Made by a program: the position numbers and the translations under genes | Source of the DNA: Gammaproteobacteria bacterium | GTDB taxonomy: Bacteria; Pseudomonadota; Gammaproteobacteria; Pseudomonadales; Cellvibrionaceae | Assembly (NCBI GenBank): GCA_004172865.1 | Contig: SEBV01000006.1 | Coordinates: 248,001-312,000, forward strand | Reading direction: 5' to 3' | Length of the DNA stretch: 64,000 nt | Notes under the pieces: model-generated | What the model saw: the letters and a program-made list of their open reading frames with translations, nothing else | What the model was told of the DNA's origin: nothing | Database searches by the model: none | In this document: piece after piece, positions 1 through 10,897 of the stretch | How positions within the stretch are numbered: position 1 is the stretch's first letter | How the letters are laid out: the number at the start of each line of letters is the position of its first letter

Positions 1-1071
1 ACGATCCAGAGCGCTGTAATCGATTTGGCCGGAACTACGGCGAGTATTATCAATTACAACTTTAGTTGCAGCAGGCTTCGCGACTTCTTTTGGTGACGGC
101 GCAGCAGCTTGACCAACTACGCCCAAGCCAGTTGCAACAACTGTTACACGCAGCTCATTGCTCATATCAGGATCAATAACAGTACCAACAACGACCGTTG
201 CTTCGCCCGATGCGAACTCTTCGATGATGCTACCAACTTCAGAATATTCACCCAACGTTAAATCGATACCGGCGGTAATATTGACCAAAATACCACGAGC
301 ACCTTGAAGGTTTACATCTTCCAACAATGGACTGCGAATCGCAGCTTCAGCCGCTTCACGCGCACGATTTTCACCGCTTGCACGACCAGTGCCCATCATT
401 GCCAAGCCCATTTCCGACATAACAGTACGCACGTCGGCGAAGTCCACGTTAACCATACCGGGGCGGATAATCAGATCCGCGATACCTTGAACTGCACCGA
501 GCAACACGTTATTTGCCGCTTTGAATGCATCCAGCAGTGAAGTTTGTTTGCCCAAAACAGACAACAATTTTTCATTTGGAATAGTGATCAAAGAATCAAC
601 ACGTTCAGCCAACTCTTTGATCCCGGCGTCTGCAATTGCCATACGCTTGCGGCCTTCAAACGGGAATGGTTTAGTTACAACAGCAACCGTTAAAATTCCC
701 AATTCACGCGCGACTTCTGCAACAACTGGCGCACCACCGGTACCCGTACCACCACCCATACCGGCAGCAATAAATACCATATCTGCACCACGCAAAACTT
801 CGGCGATGCGTTCGCGATCTTCCATTGCTGCCTGACGGCCAACCTCTGGATTCGCTCCGGCACCAAGACCTTTGGTCATGGTATTACCGAGTTGTAAAAC
901 TGTGCGTGCATCAATGTCTTTCAGTGCTTGCGCATCAGTATTAGCGCAAATAAATTCTACGCCTTCTACACGATTCGCAATCATGTGCTTAACAGCGTTA
1001 CCGCCACCGCCGCCCACACCGATAACTTTGATTACAGCGCTCTGATGAATGCTATCTACTAATTCAAACAT
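1..1071 (-). CDS. ftsZ: Cell division protein FtsZ (C-terminus cut by window edge)
   Basis: This is the tubulin-like GTPase that polymerises into the Z-ring and recruits the division machinery at midcell. The translation starts [20 protein letters not shown] and contains the tubulin signature [16 protein letters not shown], the GGGGNAV loop near residue 20 and the T7-loop region (NVDFADVR), so the GTPase core is intact. About 357 codons are visible. The C-terminal linker and the conserved peptide that binds FtsA and ZipA lie beyond base 1. The ATG is at 1071-1069, preceded by a strong AAGGGGAG Shine-Dalgarno. It is the last gene of the dcw cluster, 86 bp after ftsA, a gap large enough for its own promoter, though I do not see a clear one. 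Identification is certain. Confidence 0.98.
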   Translation of the reverse strand, partial: MFELVDSIHQSAVIKVIGVGGGGGNAVKHMIANRVEGVEFICANTDAQALKDIDARTVLQLGNTMTKGLGAGANPEVGRQAAMEDRERIAEVLRGADMVFIAAGMGGGTGTGGAPVVAEVARELGILTVAVVTKPFPFEGRKRMAIADAGIKELAERVDSLITIPNEKLLSVLGKQTSLLDAFKAANNVLLGAVQGIADLIIRPGMVNVDFADVRTVMSEMGLAMMGTGRASGENRAREAAEAAIRSPLLEDVNLQGARGILVNITAGIDLTLGEYSEVGSIIEEFASGEATVVVGTVIDPDMSNELRVTVVATGLGVVGQAAAPSPKEVAKPAATKVVIDNTRRSSGQIDYSALDR

Positions 1072-1157
1072 GGCTACTCCCCTTTTCCCTTAACAAGTCT
1101 GCAAATTTAAAATTGAAAAAAAATTACGTTACTAAAAAGTTATCTTTAACGCTTTCA

Positions 1158-2399
1158 TCAAAAGTTACTTTGAAAAAGCTTTTTTAACTTTCCAAAAATC
1201 GAACCCTGCGTATCTTTTATATGATGCGCAGCGCGACCGCTATCCTGGTGCTGTTGCTTCATTGCATAAATCAATAAACCGACTGCTGTCGAGTAAATTG
1301 GGTTATTCACAATATCTGACAAGCCACGCACATTTTGTGGTGCGCCTAAACGTACCGGCATATGAAAAATTTCTTCTGCCAATTCCACAACACCTTCCAT
1401 TTTTGACGTGCCGCCCGTTAATACAATTCCGGCGGCAATTAAATCTTCGTAACCACTTCGGCGCAATTCTGATTGAACCAACGTAAATAATTCGTCGTAA
1501 CGTGGCTCAACAACTTCTGCCAATGCCTGACGAGACAAATCGCGCGGTTGGCGATCACCAACACTCGGCACTTTGATGGTTTCATCAGGGCTGGTTAATT
1601 TTGCCAATGCGCACGCATATTTAATTTTAATTTCTTCTGCATTCGGCGTTGGTGTACGCAATGCCATGGCGATATCATTAGTAACCTGATCGCCTGCAAT
1701 CGGAATTACACCGGTGTGACGAATAGCACCATCTTTAAAAATCGCGATATCCGTTGTGCCGCCACCAATGTCGACAACACAAACACCTAATTCCTTTTCA
1801 TCGTCAGTTAAGACCGCATAGCTGGACGCCAGTTGCTCTAAAATAATATCTTCAACTTCAAGACCGCAACGACGAATACATTTTTCGATGTTCTGTGCCG
1901 CATTAACGGCGCAGGTCACTAAATGCACCTTTGCTTCAAGACGGACACCAGACATGCCTAAAGGTTCTTTCACACCGTCTTGATCATCAATCAAAAATTC
2001 TTGCGGCAAAATATGCAATATTTTTTGATCTGCAGGAATGGCCACCGCTTGAGCTGCATCAATTACACGCTCTAAATCCTGAGGAAATACTTCGCGATCT
2101 CTAATTGCGACAATACCATGCGAATTCAAACTGCGAATGTGGCTGCCAGCAATTCCTGCATAAACCGAATGAATTTGGCAACCTGCCATCAATTCAGCTT
2201 CTTCAACAGCGCGTTGAATTGACAAAACAGTTGATTCGATATTAACAACAACACCTTTTTTCAAACCTGTTGAACGGTGCGAACCAATACCAGCGATTTC
2301 TAAAATACCTTCGGGAGTAATAGCGCCAACGATAGCAACAACCTTGGATGTACCAATATCCAGGCCTACGATCATTTTGTTGTCACTACTACTTGCCAT
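1158..2399 (-). CDS. ftsA: Cell division protein FtsA
   Basis: This actin-fold ATPase tethers FtsZ filaments to the inner membrane and recruits later divisome proteins. The 413-residue product matches the usual length. The phosphate-1 motif GLDIGTSKVVAIVG is at residues 13-26, the phosphate-2 motif VVDIGGGTTDIAIF lies mid-protein, and the adenosine motif GIVLTGGTSKMEG follows. The C-terminus ends in an amphipathic membrane-targeting helix (GSIFGKLKKLFQSNF). It lies between ftsQ (60 bp upstream) and ftsZ, the classical ftsQAZ order. Confidence 0.98.
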   Translation of the reverse strand: MASSSDNKMIVGLDIGTSKVVAIVGAITPEGILEIAGIGSHRSTGLKKGVVVNIESTVLSIQRAVEEAELMAGCQIHSVYAGIAGSHIRSLNSHGIVAIRDREVFPQDLERVIDAAQAVAIPADQKILHILPQEFLIDDQDGVKEPLGMSGVRLEAKVHLVTCAVNAAQNIEKCIRRCGLEVEDIILEQLASSYAVLTDDEKELGVCVVDIGGGTTDIAIFKDGAIRHTGVIPIAGDQVTNDIAMALRTPTPNAEEIKIKYACALAKLTSPDETIKVPSVGDRQPRDLSRQALAEVVEPRYDELFTLVQSELRRSGYEDLIAAGIVLTGGTSKMEGVVELAEEIFHMPVRLGAPQNVRGLSDIVNNPIYSTAVGLLIYAMKQQHQDSGRAAHHIKDTQGSIFGKLKKLFQSNF

Positions 2400-2459
2400 T
2401 CGGTCAACCTCGTTAATCCGATCTTCGTCGTGAAGATCACACTTATTTTTATACTGCAG

Positions 2460-3641
2460 TTATTTCTTTGGATGATTTTGTTGTGCGCTTACATCAGGTT
2501 TCAAATACTTTTTTGCCATTTCAGAATCAGGAATCCATTGCACTGAAACACCATTGGAATATCTTACATCTATCGCTTTAACATCCGTCCAAACACTGCT
2601 TAAAAATTTATCGTATACAGTAACAAATCTACGCAATTTTTCCATCACTTCTTCACGTCCAATTGCAATTTCTTTATCATTTTTTAGTGTTAATCGCCAA
2701 GATTTTTTGTTATCGCACTTTAACGCGACTATTTCGAGTCCACGCGAGCGTAAGAGCGTAGATAAATCTTGATACTGCTGCATAATTTCTCGCGCATTTA
2801 TTTCATTTCCTTGCAACCAAGGCAGACCTAAAAGCTTATTTGTTTCTTGTACACGAATGATTTCTCCGCGTTGATTTAAAAATCCATTTGCATCCCAACG
2901 CGCAATTGGAGTTTGCTCTGCAATTTTCACGACCAAGGTATCAGGCCAACGACGACTCAAATAAACATTGTCGACCCATGGGTCTTGCTGCAATACATTT
3001 TTTAATCGGGTCAAATTTAGCTGTAGAAAATCACCGTCGATTTCTTTCTCGATTAATTCCATGGCGCGATCTTTTGGCAAATACTGAAATTGCCCTTCTA
3101 CCGCTACACTTTTTAATGGACGCTCAAGCAAATGTGCGAGTGGATCAGCAACAAAATAAGCAGCCACCGCAAATGTCACCAGCAATAATCCCAAACCAAC
3201 ACCGCGATAAATAATTTTTCGCGAAACGCTTGATCTAACTTCTTCCACCGCGCTTTTTTTGTTGGATTGGGATGTTTTGTTATTGCCGCCTTGCGGTGAA
3301 ACTTTGGTGTAACCTCTTTCCCGCCGCAAATTTGAATCTGTTCTTGGCAAAATGGGATCATCAAAAACTACCCGGCTGCGTTTTTCTGGTGGCGGTGTAT
3401 CTTTTGCTATTAGTCTTCGTCCCAATAGTCGATTTTCATTTCGGGACTCCGCTTTACTTTCTTTTCGCGCGACCGGTACATCCCGCGCCGTTAATTTTTT
3501 ATCGCCAATAATCGAAGCGCGCACACGCGGCTCACGACGCGGTTCATCTTGCAGCAACACATCTCGCTCAAATAAACGATTTGCGCCGACTAATCTGTCG
3601 GAAACTGCAGGACGATCATTAACTGGCGGTCTATTTTTCAT
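2460..3641 (-). CDS. ftsQ: Cell division protein FtsQ with long cytoplasmic extension
   Basis: This bitopic inner-membrane protein links early and late divisome parts and pairs with FtsB/FtsL. One transmembrane segment is at about residues 147-166 (GVGLGLLLVTFAVAAYFVAD). A POTRA domain follows from about 174 to 245, then the FtsQ beta domain, which ends in a hydrophilic tail. The notable feature is the N-terminal cytoplasmic part of about 145 residues, rich in Arg, Asp and Pro (for example NDRPAVSDRLVGANRLFERD). The E. coli protein has only a short cytoplasmic tail. The ATG at 3641 lies just after ddlB (19 bp gap). An internal start is possible, but the reading frame is open and polar throughout, and I see no better-placed start. 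Confidence 0.95.
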   Translation of the reverse strand: MKNRPPVNDRPAVSDRLVGANRLFERDVLLQDEPRREPRVRASIIGDKKLTARDVPVARKESKAESRNENRLLGRRLIAKDTPPPEKRSRVVFDDPILPRTDSNLRRERGYTKVSPQGGNNKTSQSNKKSAVEEVRSSVSRKIIYRGVGLGLLLVTFAVAAYFVADPLAHLLERPLKSVAVEGQFQYLPKDRAMELIEKEIDGDFLQLNLTRLKNVLQQDPWVDNVYLSRRWPDTLVVKIAEQTPIARWDANGFLNQRGEIIRVQETNKLLGLPWLQGNEINAREIMQQYQDLSTLLRSRGLEIVALKCDNKKSWRLTLKNDKEIAIGREEVMEKLRRFVTVYDKFLSSVWTDVKAIDVRYSNGVSVQWIPDSEMAKKYLKPDVSAQQNHPKK

Positions 3642-3660
3642 GCGAATTTGTTAACACTCA

Positions 3661-4602
3661 TTACAAACTGCAACGCAAAATGGTCAATACCAATTCGCTA
3701 AAGGTTAAACCGCGTGCTTTCGCCGCCATTGGGACCAAACTGTGACTTGTCATTCCGGGTGCGGTATTTACTTCGAGCAAATAAAAATTCAAATCTTTAT
3801 CTGCCATCACATCTACTCGTCCCCAGCCTTTGCAACCCACCGAAGTAAATGCTGCTAACGCCAATTCTTTTAACTCTTGTTCTTTTTCGGCAGAAATTCC
3901 GCAAGGACAAATGTAACGAGTATCTTCGGCAATATATTTCGCATCAAAATCGTAAAAATTATGATCTGTTTCCAATCTGATGGGCGGCAGAGCTTCATCG
4001 TCAAGAATTGCTACGGTAAATTCGCTTCCCACAATTAAGCGTTCAGCAATGACAGAACCGTCATAACTTTCAGCAACACTAAATGCAGCTTCTAATTCTG
4101 TAGCGGTTTTTACGCGCGCCATACCAATGCTTGAACCTTCATTGGCTGGTTTTACCATGACTTCACCGCCTAAATCGGCGAGCACTTTTTCCCAATCACT
4201 ATTTTTATTGAGTACCGCGAAGTCGGGCGTGGACAAACCAACGCCGCGCCACAATTGTTTTGTGCGTAATTTATCCATCGCAAGTGCAGAAGCTTGTACA
4301 CCGCTGCCAGTAAACGGAATGTTTAAATATTCGAGTACCGCTTGCATGCGGCCATCTTCACCACCAACACCGTGAAGAATAATAAAAGCGCGATCTATTT
4401 CTGCGGCTTGAATATCAGCAATCGCGTTTGTGCCAACATCGATAGCAACATGTTCAATGCCTGCTTCGACTAATGCCGCAACTACAGCACCACCACTTTG
4501 CAACGAAACTCCACGCTCAGATGAAGTTCCACCTAACAACACGCCAACACGGCCAAGTTTTTCTTTAAGATCATTACTCACTGGTAATTTTACTGGTTGC
4601 AT
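3661..4602 (-). CDS. ddlB: D-alanine--D-alanine ligase B
   Basis: An ATP-grasp ligase that makes the D-Ala-D-Ala dipeptide later added to UDP-MurNAc-tripeptide by MurF. The 313 residues match DdlB length. VGVLLGGTSSERGVSLQSG near the N-terminus, FTGSGVQASALAMDK, MVKPANEGSSIGMARV and the C-terminal YLLEVNTAPGMTSHSLVPMAA carry the nucleotide- and metal-binding residues of the family. It sits between murC (13 bp upstream) and ftsQ, its normal place in the dcw cluster. Cytoplasmic. Confidence 0.98.
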   Translation of the reverse strand: MQPVKLPVSNDLKEKLGRVGVLLGGTSSERGVSLQSGGAVVAALVEAGIEHVAIDVGTNAIADIQAAEIDRAFIILHGVGGEDGRMQAVLEYLNIPFTGSGVQASALAMDKLRTKQLWRGVGLSTPDFAVLNKNSDWEKVLADLGGEVMVKPANEGSSIGMARVKTATELEAAFSVAESYDGSVIAERLIVGSEFTVAILDDEALPPIRLETDHNFYDFDAKYIAEDTRYICPCGISAEKEQELKELALAAFTSVGCKGWGRVDVMADKDLNFYLLEVNTAPGMTSHSLVPMAAKARGLTFSELVLTILRCSL

Positions 4603-4615
4603 TTACTTGATGACC

Positions 4616-6052
4616 TCACTGCAAATTTCGTTTTGCTAATTCAGGCGATAACACGCCCACGTTGCCCGCACCTTGAGTGATAACAATGTCACCCGCGCGC
4701 ACTACATCTTTAATAATATCCGGCACACCATCCACAGTTTCTACAAAGATGGGTTCGATAACGCCGCGCGCGCGAATGCTTCTGCACAAATGCCGACTAT
4801 CTGCGCCAGGAATTGCATCTTCGCCCGCGCTATAAACTTCAAGCATGACTAACGAATCGACAGTTGATAAAACTTCAACAAAATCTTCGTATAAATCGCG
4901 CGTGCGTGTGTAACGATGCGGTTGATAAACCATAACCAACCGACGTTCGGGCCAACCATCGCGCACTGCTTTAATAACGGCAGCAACTTCACGGGGATGA
5001 TGACCATAATCATCAACCAACATTGCTTCGCCATTACCGATGGGAAAATTTCCGTAGACTTGAAAACGACGGCCCACACCTTGGAAGTTTGCTAAGCCCT
5101 GCTGAATCGCTTCATCACTCAAACCTTCATCGGTTGCGACCGCAATAACTGCAGTTGCGTTCAACACGTTGTGAATACCCACCGCATTTAAACGAATGGG
5201 CAACGGTTTTTCGTGGCCGGGACGAACAACATCAAATTCAGACTGCATTTTTGATTGCTTGATGTTGATTGCATGAAAATCGCACTTTTCACTAAAACCG
5301 TAGGTCAAAATCGGACGCGCAACGTCAGGAATAATGTCGCGCACAACAGGATCTTCACCGCATAACACAGCCAAACCGTAAAAGGGTAAATTGTGCAAAA
5401 AATCGATAAAGGTTTTTTTCAGCTTTGAAAAATCGCCGCCATAAGTTTCCATGTGGTCGGCGTCGATATTGGTGACGATTGCAACCATCGGTTGAAGATG
5501 CAAAAACGATGCATCGCTTTCATCCGCTTCAGCAACTAAATAACGGCTCGCCCCTAATTGCGCGTTGGTGCCCGTACTGTTAACCAATCCGCCAATAATA
5601 AAAGTGGGATCTTGTTTTGCCGCCGCTAACACGGATGCGAGTAAACTTGTCGTAGTTGTTTTGCCGTGCGTTCCTGCCACCGCAATACCATGGCGATAAC
5701 GCATTAATTCACCGAGCATTTCTGCGCGGCGAACAATTGGAATACGTAATTTGCGCGCGTGAATAATTTCTGGGTTTGTGTTGTTTACTGCGCTGGAATT
5801 TACGACCACATCAGCATTAACAACATTTTCAGATGAATGCCCGATAAATACCTTGGCACCTTTTTTTACCAAAGCTTCAGTAACGTTGGATGCTTTGATA
5901 TCTGAACCAGAAATTTCATAACCCTGATTCAGTAATACTTCTGCGATGCCACTCATGCCTGCACCGCCAATACCGATAAAATGAATGCGGCGAATACGGC
6001 GCATTTCTGGAACTTCGTAATAATCTTTTAGATTTATTGCGGCCTTATCCAC
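4616..6052 (-). CDS. murC: UDP-N-acetylmuramate--L-alanine ligase MurC
   Basis: Adds L-alanine to UDP-MurNAc, the first peptide-forming step of peptidoglycan synthesis. The Rossmann motif [18 protein letters not shown] is near the N-terminus, the Mur-ligase P-loop [16 protein letters not shown] follows, and the C-terminal domain contains [16 protein letters not shown] chose the GTG at 6052, giving 478 residues that start [19 protein letters not shown]. It has a GGAGGT ribosome-binding site 5 nt upstream, overlaps the end of murG by 8 bp, and aligns with E. coli MurC. The longer reading frame up to 6118 would add 22 unconserved residues. Coupled translation with murG is likely. Confidence 0.97.
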   Translation of the reverse strand: MDKAAINLKDYYEVPEMRRIRRIHFIGIGGAGMSGIAEVLLNQGYEISGSDIKASNVTEALVKKGAKVFIGHSSENVVNADVVVNSSAVNNTNPEIIHARKLRIPIVRRAEMLGELMRYRHGIAVAGTHGKTTTTSLLASVLAAAKQDPTFIIGGLVNSTGTNAQLGASRYLVAEADESDASFLHLQPMVAIVTNIDADHMETYGGDFSKLKKTFIDFLHNLPFYGLAVLCGEDPVVRDIIPDVARPILTYGFSEKCDFHAINIKQSKMQSEFDVVRPGHEKPLPIRLNAVGIHNVLNATAVIAVATDEGLSDEAIQQGLANFQGVGRRFQVYGNFPIGNGEAMLVDDYGHHPREVAAVIKAVRDGWPERRLVMVYQPHRYTRTRDLYEDFVEVLSTVDSLVMLEVYSAGEDAIPGADSRHLCRSIRARGVIEPIFVETVDGVPDIIKDVVRAGDIVITQGAGNVGVLSPELAKRNLQ

Positions 6053-7181
6053 GGGCCACCTCCACACAAATAGTAGCAACGGTTTCTGCTGCTTGCGGTA
6101 ATGCAAGCGAACGCGCATTGGTTGCCATACGTTTTAAGTTGGCGCGTTCATGCAATTGATTTAATAAAATAACGGCCAACTTTTCTGCCGATAATTCGTT
6201 TTGCGCCATGGAAATACCTGCATCGGCGCGAGTTAATACTGCAGCGTTATGCGTTTGGTGATCATCAATTGCACTGGGTAATGGAATTAATAATGCAGCT
6301 ACACCCGCCGCAGTTAATTCACATACAGTCAAAGCACCAGCACGACAGATAACAATGTCTGCCCATGCATAAGCGGAAGCCATGTCATCAACAAACGCAT
6401 CGACTTTTGCATTAACTTGATGTTGCATATAGTTTGCGATTGTTGCTTCGACGTGATTTTTTCCCGCTTGATGTCGCACTAATGGACGTTCGTTAACAGG
6501 CAGCTCTGACAATGCTTTGGGTACTAATTCATTTATTGCTTTTGCACCCAAGCTTCCACCCAAGACTAATAAATGCAGCGGCTCTTTTTGCAGAGTACGG
6601 GTATCGTAACGATCAGCTGGGATAGGCAAATTTGAAATAATTGCGCGAACAGGATTACCCACCACGGCCACTTCGATCTGTGCGTTTGCAAACGCACCAT
6701 CAAATGCGGCTAATATTTTTGTGGCAATTTTTGAAAGCAATCTATTAGTGGTGCCTGCAATAGCATTTTGTTCGTGAATGACCAATGGCTTGCCGAGTAT
6801 TTTCGCAGCAACGCCGCCGGGGCCAGATGCAAAACCGCCGAACCCAATGACAACATCAGGTTTTATTTTTCTAAAGATAGAAATGGCTTGTGCGACCGCA
6901 GACAAAATTAAAAAAGGCGCTTTCACTAATCCCAAAACACCGCGACCACGAACACCTTCAATACCGATATGATGCAATTCAATATTAGCGGCAGGCACTA
7001 AGGAATTTTCAATACCGCGCGGCGTACCCAACCATTCAACATGCGCGCCGTGATTACGTAACACATCCGCAACTGCGAGCGCAGGAAATACATGCCCGCC
7101 AGTTCCGCCAGCCATAATCAGTACTGTTAGATTATTTGCGTTCAATAAAGGGGTATTAATAAAATTGGATGTGGCGATCAT
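6045..7181 (-). CDS. murG: UDP-GlcNAc:undecaprenyl-PP-MurNAc-pentapeptide transferase MurG
   Basis: A peripheral inner-membrane GT-B glycosyltransferase that converts lipid I to lipid II. The diagnostic glycine loop [16 protein letters not shown] is at about residues 23-38. The second glycine motif is in [17 protein letters not shown], and the acceptor-side [16 protein letters not shown] and [15 protein letters not shown] are present. Length is 378 residues against about 355 usual; the surplus is about 20 N-terminal residues. The ATG at 7181 forms an ATGA overlap with the ftsW stop, which supports this start. Confidence 0.97.
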   Translation of the reverse strand: MIATSNFINTPLLNANNLTVLIMAGGTGGHVFPALAVADVLRNHGAHVEWLGTPRGIENSLVPAANIELHHIGIEGVRGRGVLGLVKAPFLILSAVAQAISIFRKIKPDVVIGFGGFASGPGGVAAKILGKPLVIHEQNAIAGTTNRLLSKIATKILAAFDGAFANAQIEVAVVGNPVRAIISNLPIPADRYDTRTLQKEPLHLLVLGGSLGAKAINELVPKALSELPVNERPLVRHQAGKNHVEATIANYMQHQVNAKVDAFVDDMASAYAWADIVICRAGALTVCELTAAGVAALLIPLPSAIDDHQTHNAAVLTRADAGISMAQNELSAEKLAVILLNQLHERANLKRMATNARSLALPQAAETVATICVEVARG

Positions 7182-8404
7182 AAAATCACCGCCTTTTTTT
7201 TGTCTTCGCTCTTTTTAGGCGCTAAAGCTTCAGCTCCATTTAAACCAGCGACTTCCCATTGCGCGCGCAATACAAACGCCATAAGCACACAGCAAATTAA
7301 TAAGCTACTGCCGCCGTAACTGATAAATGGCAAGGTCAAACCTTTGGTAGGCAATAAACCCGAGGCCACGCCAACATTCACAAAAACCTGAAAGCTAAAT
7401 AAAATCGCAACGCCAAAAGTTGCCAGCGCAGCGAATATTTTCCCTCTTGCCAAATTATTTTTAGCTACAAAAATAATACGAGTTACGAGCGCAGCGAAAA
7501 GTCCTACAACGACTATTGCTCCAATCAAACCAAATTCTTCCGCGATAATTGCAAATATAAAATCTGTGTGCGCTTCGGGTAAAAAGAATAATTTTTGCAG
7601 ACTATTGCCCAAACCTAATCCAGTCCACTCACCACGACCAAAACCAATTAGCGATTGCGTTAGCTGATAGCCGCCATTCAGAGGATCAGCCCAAGGATCT
7701 AAAAATGTTTTTAAACGTTCTAAACGGTAGGGTGAAAAAATAGCGATGGCCGCTAAACCACTACCCGCAACACTAATCAATAATAAGAAGTGGAACATTC
7801 TTACGCCCACAATAAACATCATGGAAATAACTGTAACAATTAATACTACCGAGCTGCCGAAGTCTGGCTCCAACAATAATAAAAACACAAATACGCCGAG
7901 CAACAGTAAAGGCTTCAAAAATCCTTGCCAGCCAAAATTTAATTCCTGATAACGACGAGAAAAAAAGCTGGCGAAAAATATGATGGCGCACACTTTTGCT
8001 ATCTCGGATGTTTGTACCATGATGAAACCGAGATTCAACCAACGGCGGCTACCGTTAACGCGATGTCCAATACCTGGGATCAAAACCACCAACAATAAAA
8101 CCATCGTTAGTATTAAAAAATGGCTGGAATATTTTTCCCATATGCTAATCGGTACTGCGACCACAAAGGTCGCTAAAATTAATCCCATAACTACGTAAAT
8201 ACCGTGGCGCTTTGCAAAATACCAACCATCGTTATGAGTAAATACTGATGCTGCAGAAAAAGAAATTGATGCAGATGACACCATTACTAAACCAACAGAT
8301 AACAACACGAACCATAAACACAATAGCGTCCAATCAATGCGTTGCCCCAAAGTCAAATTAGCACCTTGAGTGTAAGACAAAGAATTAGGAGCAGTTATGA
8401 TCAC
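7178..8404 (-). CDS. ftsW: Lipid II polymerase FtsW (SEDS family)
   Basis: A polytopic SEDS glycosyltransferase that polymerises septal peptidoglycan together with FtsI. About ten hydrophobic segments are visible. The SEDS signature [17 protein letters not shown] lies near the C-terminus, and [16 protein letters not shown] is the conserved periplasmic loop. I chose the GTG at 8404, giving 408 residues that start [14 protein letters not shown]. It forms a GTGA overlap with the murD stop and has AAGGAG 8 nt upstream. A frame reaching 8446 would add 14 residues inside murD. Confidence 0.96.
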   Translation of the reverse strand: MIITAPNSLSYTQGANLTLGQRIDWTLLCLWFVLLSVGLVMVSSASISFSAASVFTHNDGWYFAKRHGIYVVMGLILATFVVAVPISIWEKYSSHFLILTMVLLLVVLIPGIGHRVNGSRRWLNLGFIMVQTSEIAKVCAIIFFASFFSRRYQELNFGWQGFLKPLLLLGVFVFLLLLEPDFGSSVVLIVTVISMMFIVGVRMFHFLLLISVAGSGLAAIAIFSPYRLERLKTFLDPWADPLNGGYQLTQSLIGFGRGEWTGLGLGNSLQKLFFLPEAHTDFIFAIIAEEFGLIGAIVVVGLFAALVTRIIFVAKNNLARGKIFAALATFGVAILFSFQVFVNVGVASGLLPTKGLTLPFISYGGSSLLICCVLMAFVLRAQWEVAGLNGAEALAPKKSEDKKKAVIL

Positions 8405-9762
8405 TTGGCAATCTCCTTTTCCTGAAGCGCTAAAACTCCAGCACAAAATTGTTCGCCGCGGTCTTCGTAGTTTTTAAACATGTCGAAGCTTGCACAAGCG
8501 GGTGACAATAAAACTGCATCACCAAGATTTGCTTGTGAGAAAGATTTATTAATCGCATCGAGCAATGAATCTGCGAACTCAATGGGCACAACATCTTTTA
8601 CCGCAGTTGCAATAACCGGTGCATCTCGGCCTATCAACACCAAGCGACAGGTATTTTTTGCCAATACCGGTTTTAATTCAGAAAAGTCCTGACCTTTACC
8701 TTCACCACCAGCAATAACAATTAATTGCGATGATGCACGCGATAATCCTGCGATGGCTGCAACTGTTGCACCTATATTGGTGCCCTTGGAATCGTTATAA
8801 AAATCTACACCACTTTTGGTTGTCACAAATTCACAGCGATGATGCAACCCGCGAAACTCTTTTAAGGTTTCAACCATCGCATTGATAGGGATACCAGCAG
8901 CATCGCCTAGCGCTAAAGCTGCAAGGGCGTTATCGACATTGTGTTTTCCGCTAATTTTTAATTCGCGGGTGGAAAGTAGCGGTTTTAAATTTTTAGCAAG
9001 AAAAGTCTCGCCATCATTATCAATTATACCGAAACTTCCAAAGTCAGCTTTACCGCCGAAGTAAATAGGTTTTACATTGGCAGCTAATGGTGGATGCGTT
9101 AAAACATCATTACGGTTTACAACAATATGCGCTGCACCAAAGTAAACGCGCAGCTTTGCAAGAATATAAGCACGCATATCGGTGTAGCGATCTAAATGAT
9201 CTGCACTGATATTTAAAATGGTAGCAACCTTGGCATTAAGCTTGGTTACGGTTTCCAATTGAAAACTGGAAAGTTCCATTACGTACAACTCGATATCATC
9301 CGCTAATAATTCGAGTGCTGGCGTACCGAGATTTCCGCCAACAGCGACTTTGATTCCTGCTTTCGCTGCCATCTCACCGACTAAAGTAGTTACGGTGCTT
9401 TTTGCATTGGAACCTGTAATCGCAACAATCGGTGCTTTTGCATAACGGACAAATAACTCGATATCGCCCACTACCGGAATGCCAGCGTTTTTTGCGGCGG
9501 CAATGGCGGGAGTTTCAATAGAAATGCCTGGACTTACAATTATTTCTTCGCAATTCAATAAAGTTTCCGCATCAAGCTCACCCAATTCAATTTGGATATT
9601 AGGAAACTCAGCTTTTATTTTTTCCAGATTTGGCGGAGACGAGCGCGTATCGAGCAACACAAATGCCTGTTGTTGTTGCGCAAGAAAGCGCGCTACTGAT
9701 AAACCAGTAATACCGGTTCCGATAACAGCTTTAATGCGATTAGTGGCAATCATTTGTGTCAC
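8401..9762 (-). CDS. murD: UDP-N-acetylmuramoyl-L-alanine--D-glutamate ligase MurD
   Basis: Adds D-glutamate to UDP-MurNAc-L-Ala in the cytoplasm. The N-terminal nucleotide motif [14 protein letters not shown], the P-loop [15 protein letters not shown] (the usual GTNGKST has become GSNAKST), HRCEF and FYNDSKGTN are all recognisable. Length of 453 residues is normal. The start is either GTG 9762, with GAGAG 7 nt upstream, or the ATG three codons later at 9753. The 3' end overlaps ftsW by 4 bp. Confidence 0.97.
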   Translation of the reverse strand: MTQMIATNRIKAVIGTGITGLSVARFLAQQQQAFVLLDTRSSPPNLEKIKAEFPNIQIELGELDAETLLNCEEIIVSPGISIETPAIAAAKNAGIPVVGDIELFVRYAKAPIVAITGSNAKSTVTTLVGEMAAKAGIKVAVGGNLGTPALELLADDIELYVMELSSFQLETVTKLNAKVATILNISADHLDRYTDMRAYILAKLRVYFGAAHIVVNRNDVLTHPPLAANVKPIYFGGKADFGSFGIIDNDGETFLAKNLKPLLSTRELKISGKHNVDNALAALALGDAAGIPINAMVETLKEFRGLHHRCEFVTTKSGVDFYNDSKGTNIGATVAAIAGLSRASSQLIVIAGGEGKGQDFSELKPVLAKNTCRLVLIGRDAPVIATAVKDVVPIEFADSLLDAINKSFSQANLGDAVLLSPACASFDMFKNYEDRGEQFCAGVLALQEKEIAK

Positions 9763-9814
9763 AGCAAATCTCTCAAACTTTATTTAAAATTGCATCTCGC
9801 TACGAGGGAAAGCA

Positions 9815-10897
9815 TTAGCGAATTTTTAATGTCGCCAAACCAATCAACACCAACATCAAAGTAATAATCCAAAAGCGAACAATCACACGTGGCTCTGGCC
9901 AGCCCTTTAATTCAAAATGGTGATGAATGGGTGCCATACGAAAAATACGTTTTCCAGTTAGCTTGAATGATGCGACTTGTAAAATTACTGATACGGTTTC
10001 GAGTACAAAAATTCCGCCCATAATAAAAAGTACAATTTCGTGGCGAACAATAACGGCGATAACCCCTAATGCAGCACCTAAAGCCAAGGCACCTACATCA
10101 CCCATAAATACAGTGGCGGGATAAGTGTTAAACCATAAGAATCCCAAGCCAGCGCCAATCATTGCGCAACAAAAAACTACTAATTCGCCAGCGCCGGGAA
10201 TGTAGGCGACGTGTAAGTAATTTGCGAAATTAGTGTTGCTCACAATCCAGGAAATTAATGCGAGAGCGCCAGCTACCATGACGCAAGGCATAATTGCCAA
10301 ACCATCCAAACCATCGGTTAGATTTACCGCGTTGCTGGTGCCGACAATGACGAAGTAACTGAATACGATGTAAAACAATCCCAAATCGAGAGCGACATTT
10401 TTAAAGAAGGGAATAAATAATTGAGTCTCTGCAGGAGTAACAGCCGTTAAATATAAAAAAGTTGCGGCTCCAATACCGGCAACGGATTGCCAAAAATATT
10501 TCCAGCGCGCAGGTAAACCGCGCGAATCTTTTTTAGCAACCTTGCGATAATCGTCAACCCAACCTACTGCGCCAAATACGGCCGTAACAAATATAACCAC
10601 CCACACGTAACGATTGCTTAAGTCCGACCACAATAAAGTACTTGCAAAAATCGCCACCAAAATCAGCGCACCACCCATTGTGGGTGTACCGGATTTACTT
10701 AAATGTGATTGTGGGCCATCGGTACGAACGGACTGACCAATTTTTAATTCACTTAAACGACGAATAAACCATGGGCCAAGGATTAACGAAATGCCTAATG
10801 CGGTGAGCACACCTAAAATAGCGCGCAAGGTTAAATATTGAAAAACAGCAAAGCCGTGCACATGTTCTTTTAATTGTTCTGCAAGCCAAAATAACAT
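9815..10897 (-). CDS. mraY: Phospho-MurNAc-pentapeptide transferase MraY
   Basis: An integral inner-membrane enzyme that attaches phospho-MurNAc-pentapeptide to undecaprenyl phosphate, producing lipid I. The 360 residues carry about ten hydrophobic helices and the family motifs [43 protein letters not shown] (catalytic Asp residues) and [14 protein letters not shown]. The ATG overlaps the murF stop (TAATG), so translation is probably coupled. Confidence 0.98.
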   Translation of the reverse strand: MLFWLAEQLKEHVHGFAVFQYLTLRAILGVLTALGISLILGPWFIRRLSELKIGQSVRTDGPQSHLSKSGTPTMGGALILVAIFASTLLWSDLSNRYVWVVIFVTAVFGAVGWVDDYRKVAKKDSRGLPARWKYFWQSVAGIGAATFLYLTAVTPAETQLFIPFFKNVALDLGLFYIVFSYFVIVGTSNAVNLTDGLDGLAIMPCVMVAGALALISWIVSNTNFANYLHVAYIPGAGELVVFCCAMIGAGLGFLWFNTYPATVFMGDVGALALGAALGVIAVIVRHEIVLFIMGGIFVLETVSVILQVASFKLTGKRIFRMAPIHHHFELKGWPEPRVIVRFWIITLMLVLIGLATLKIR

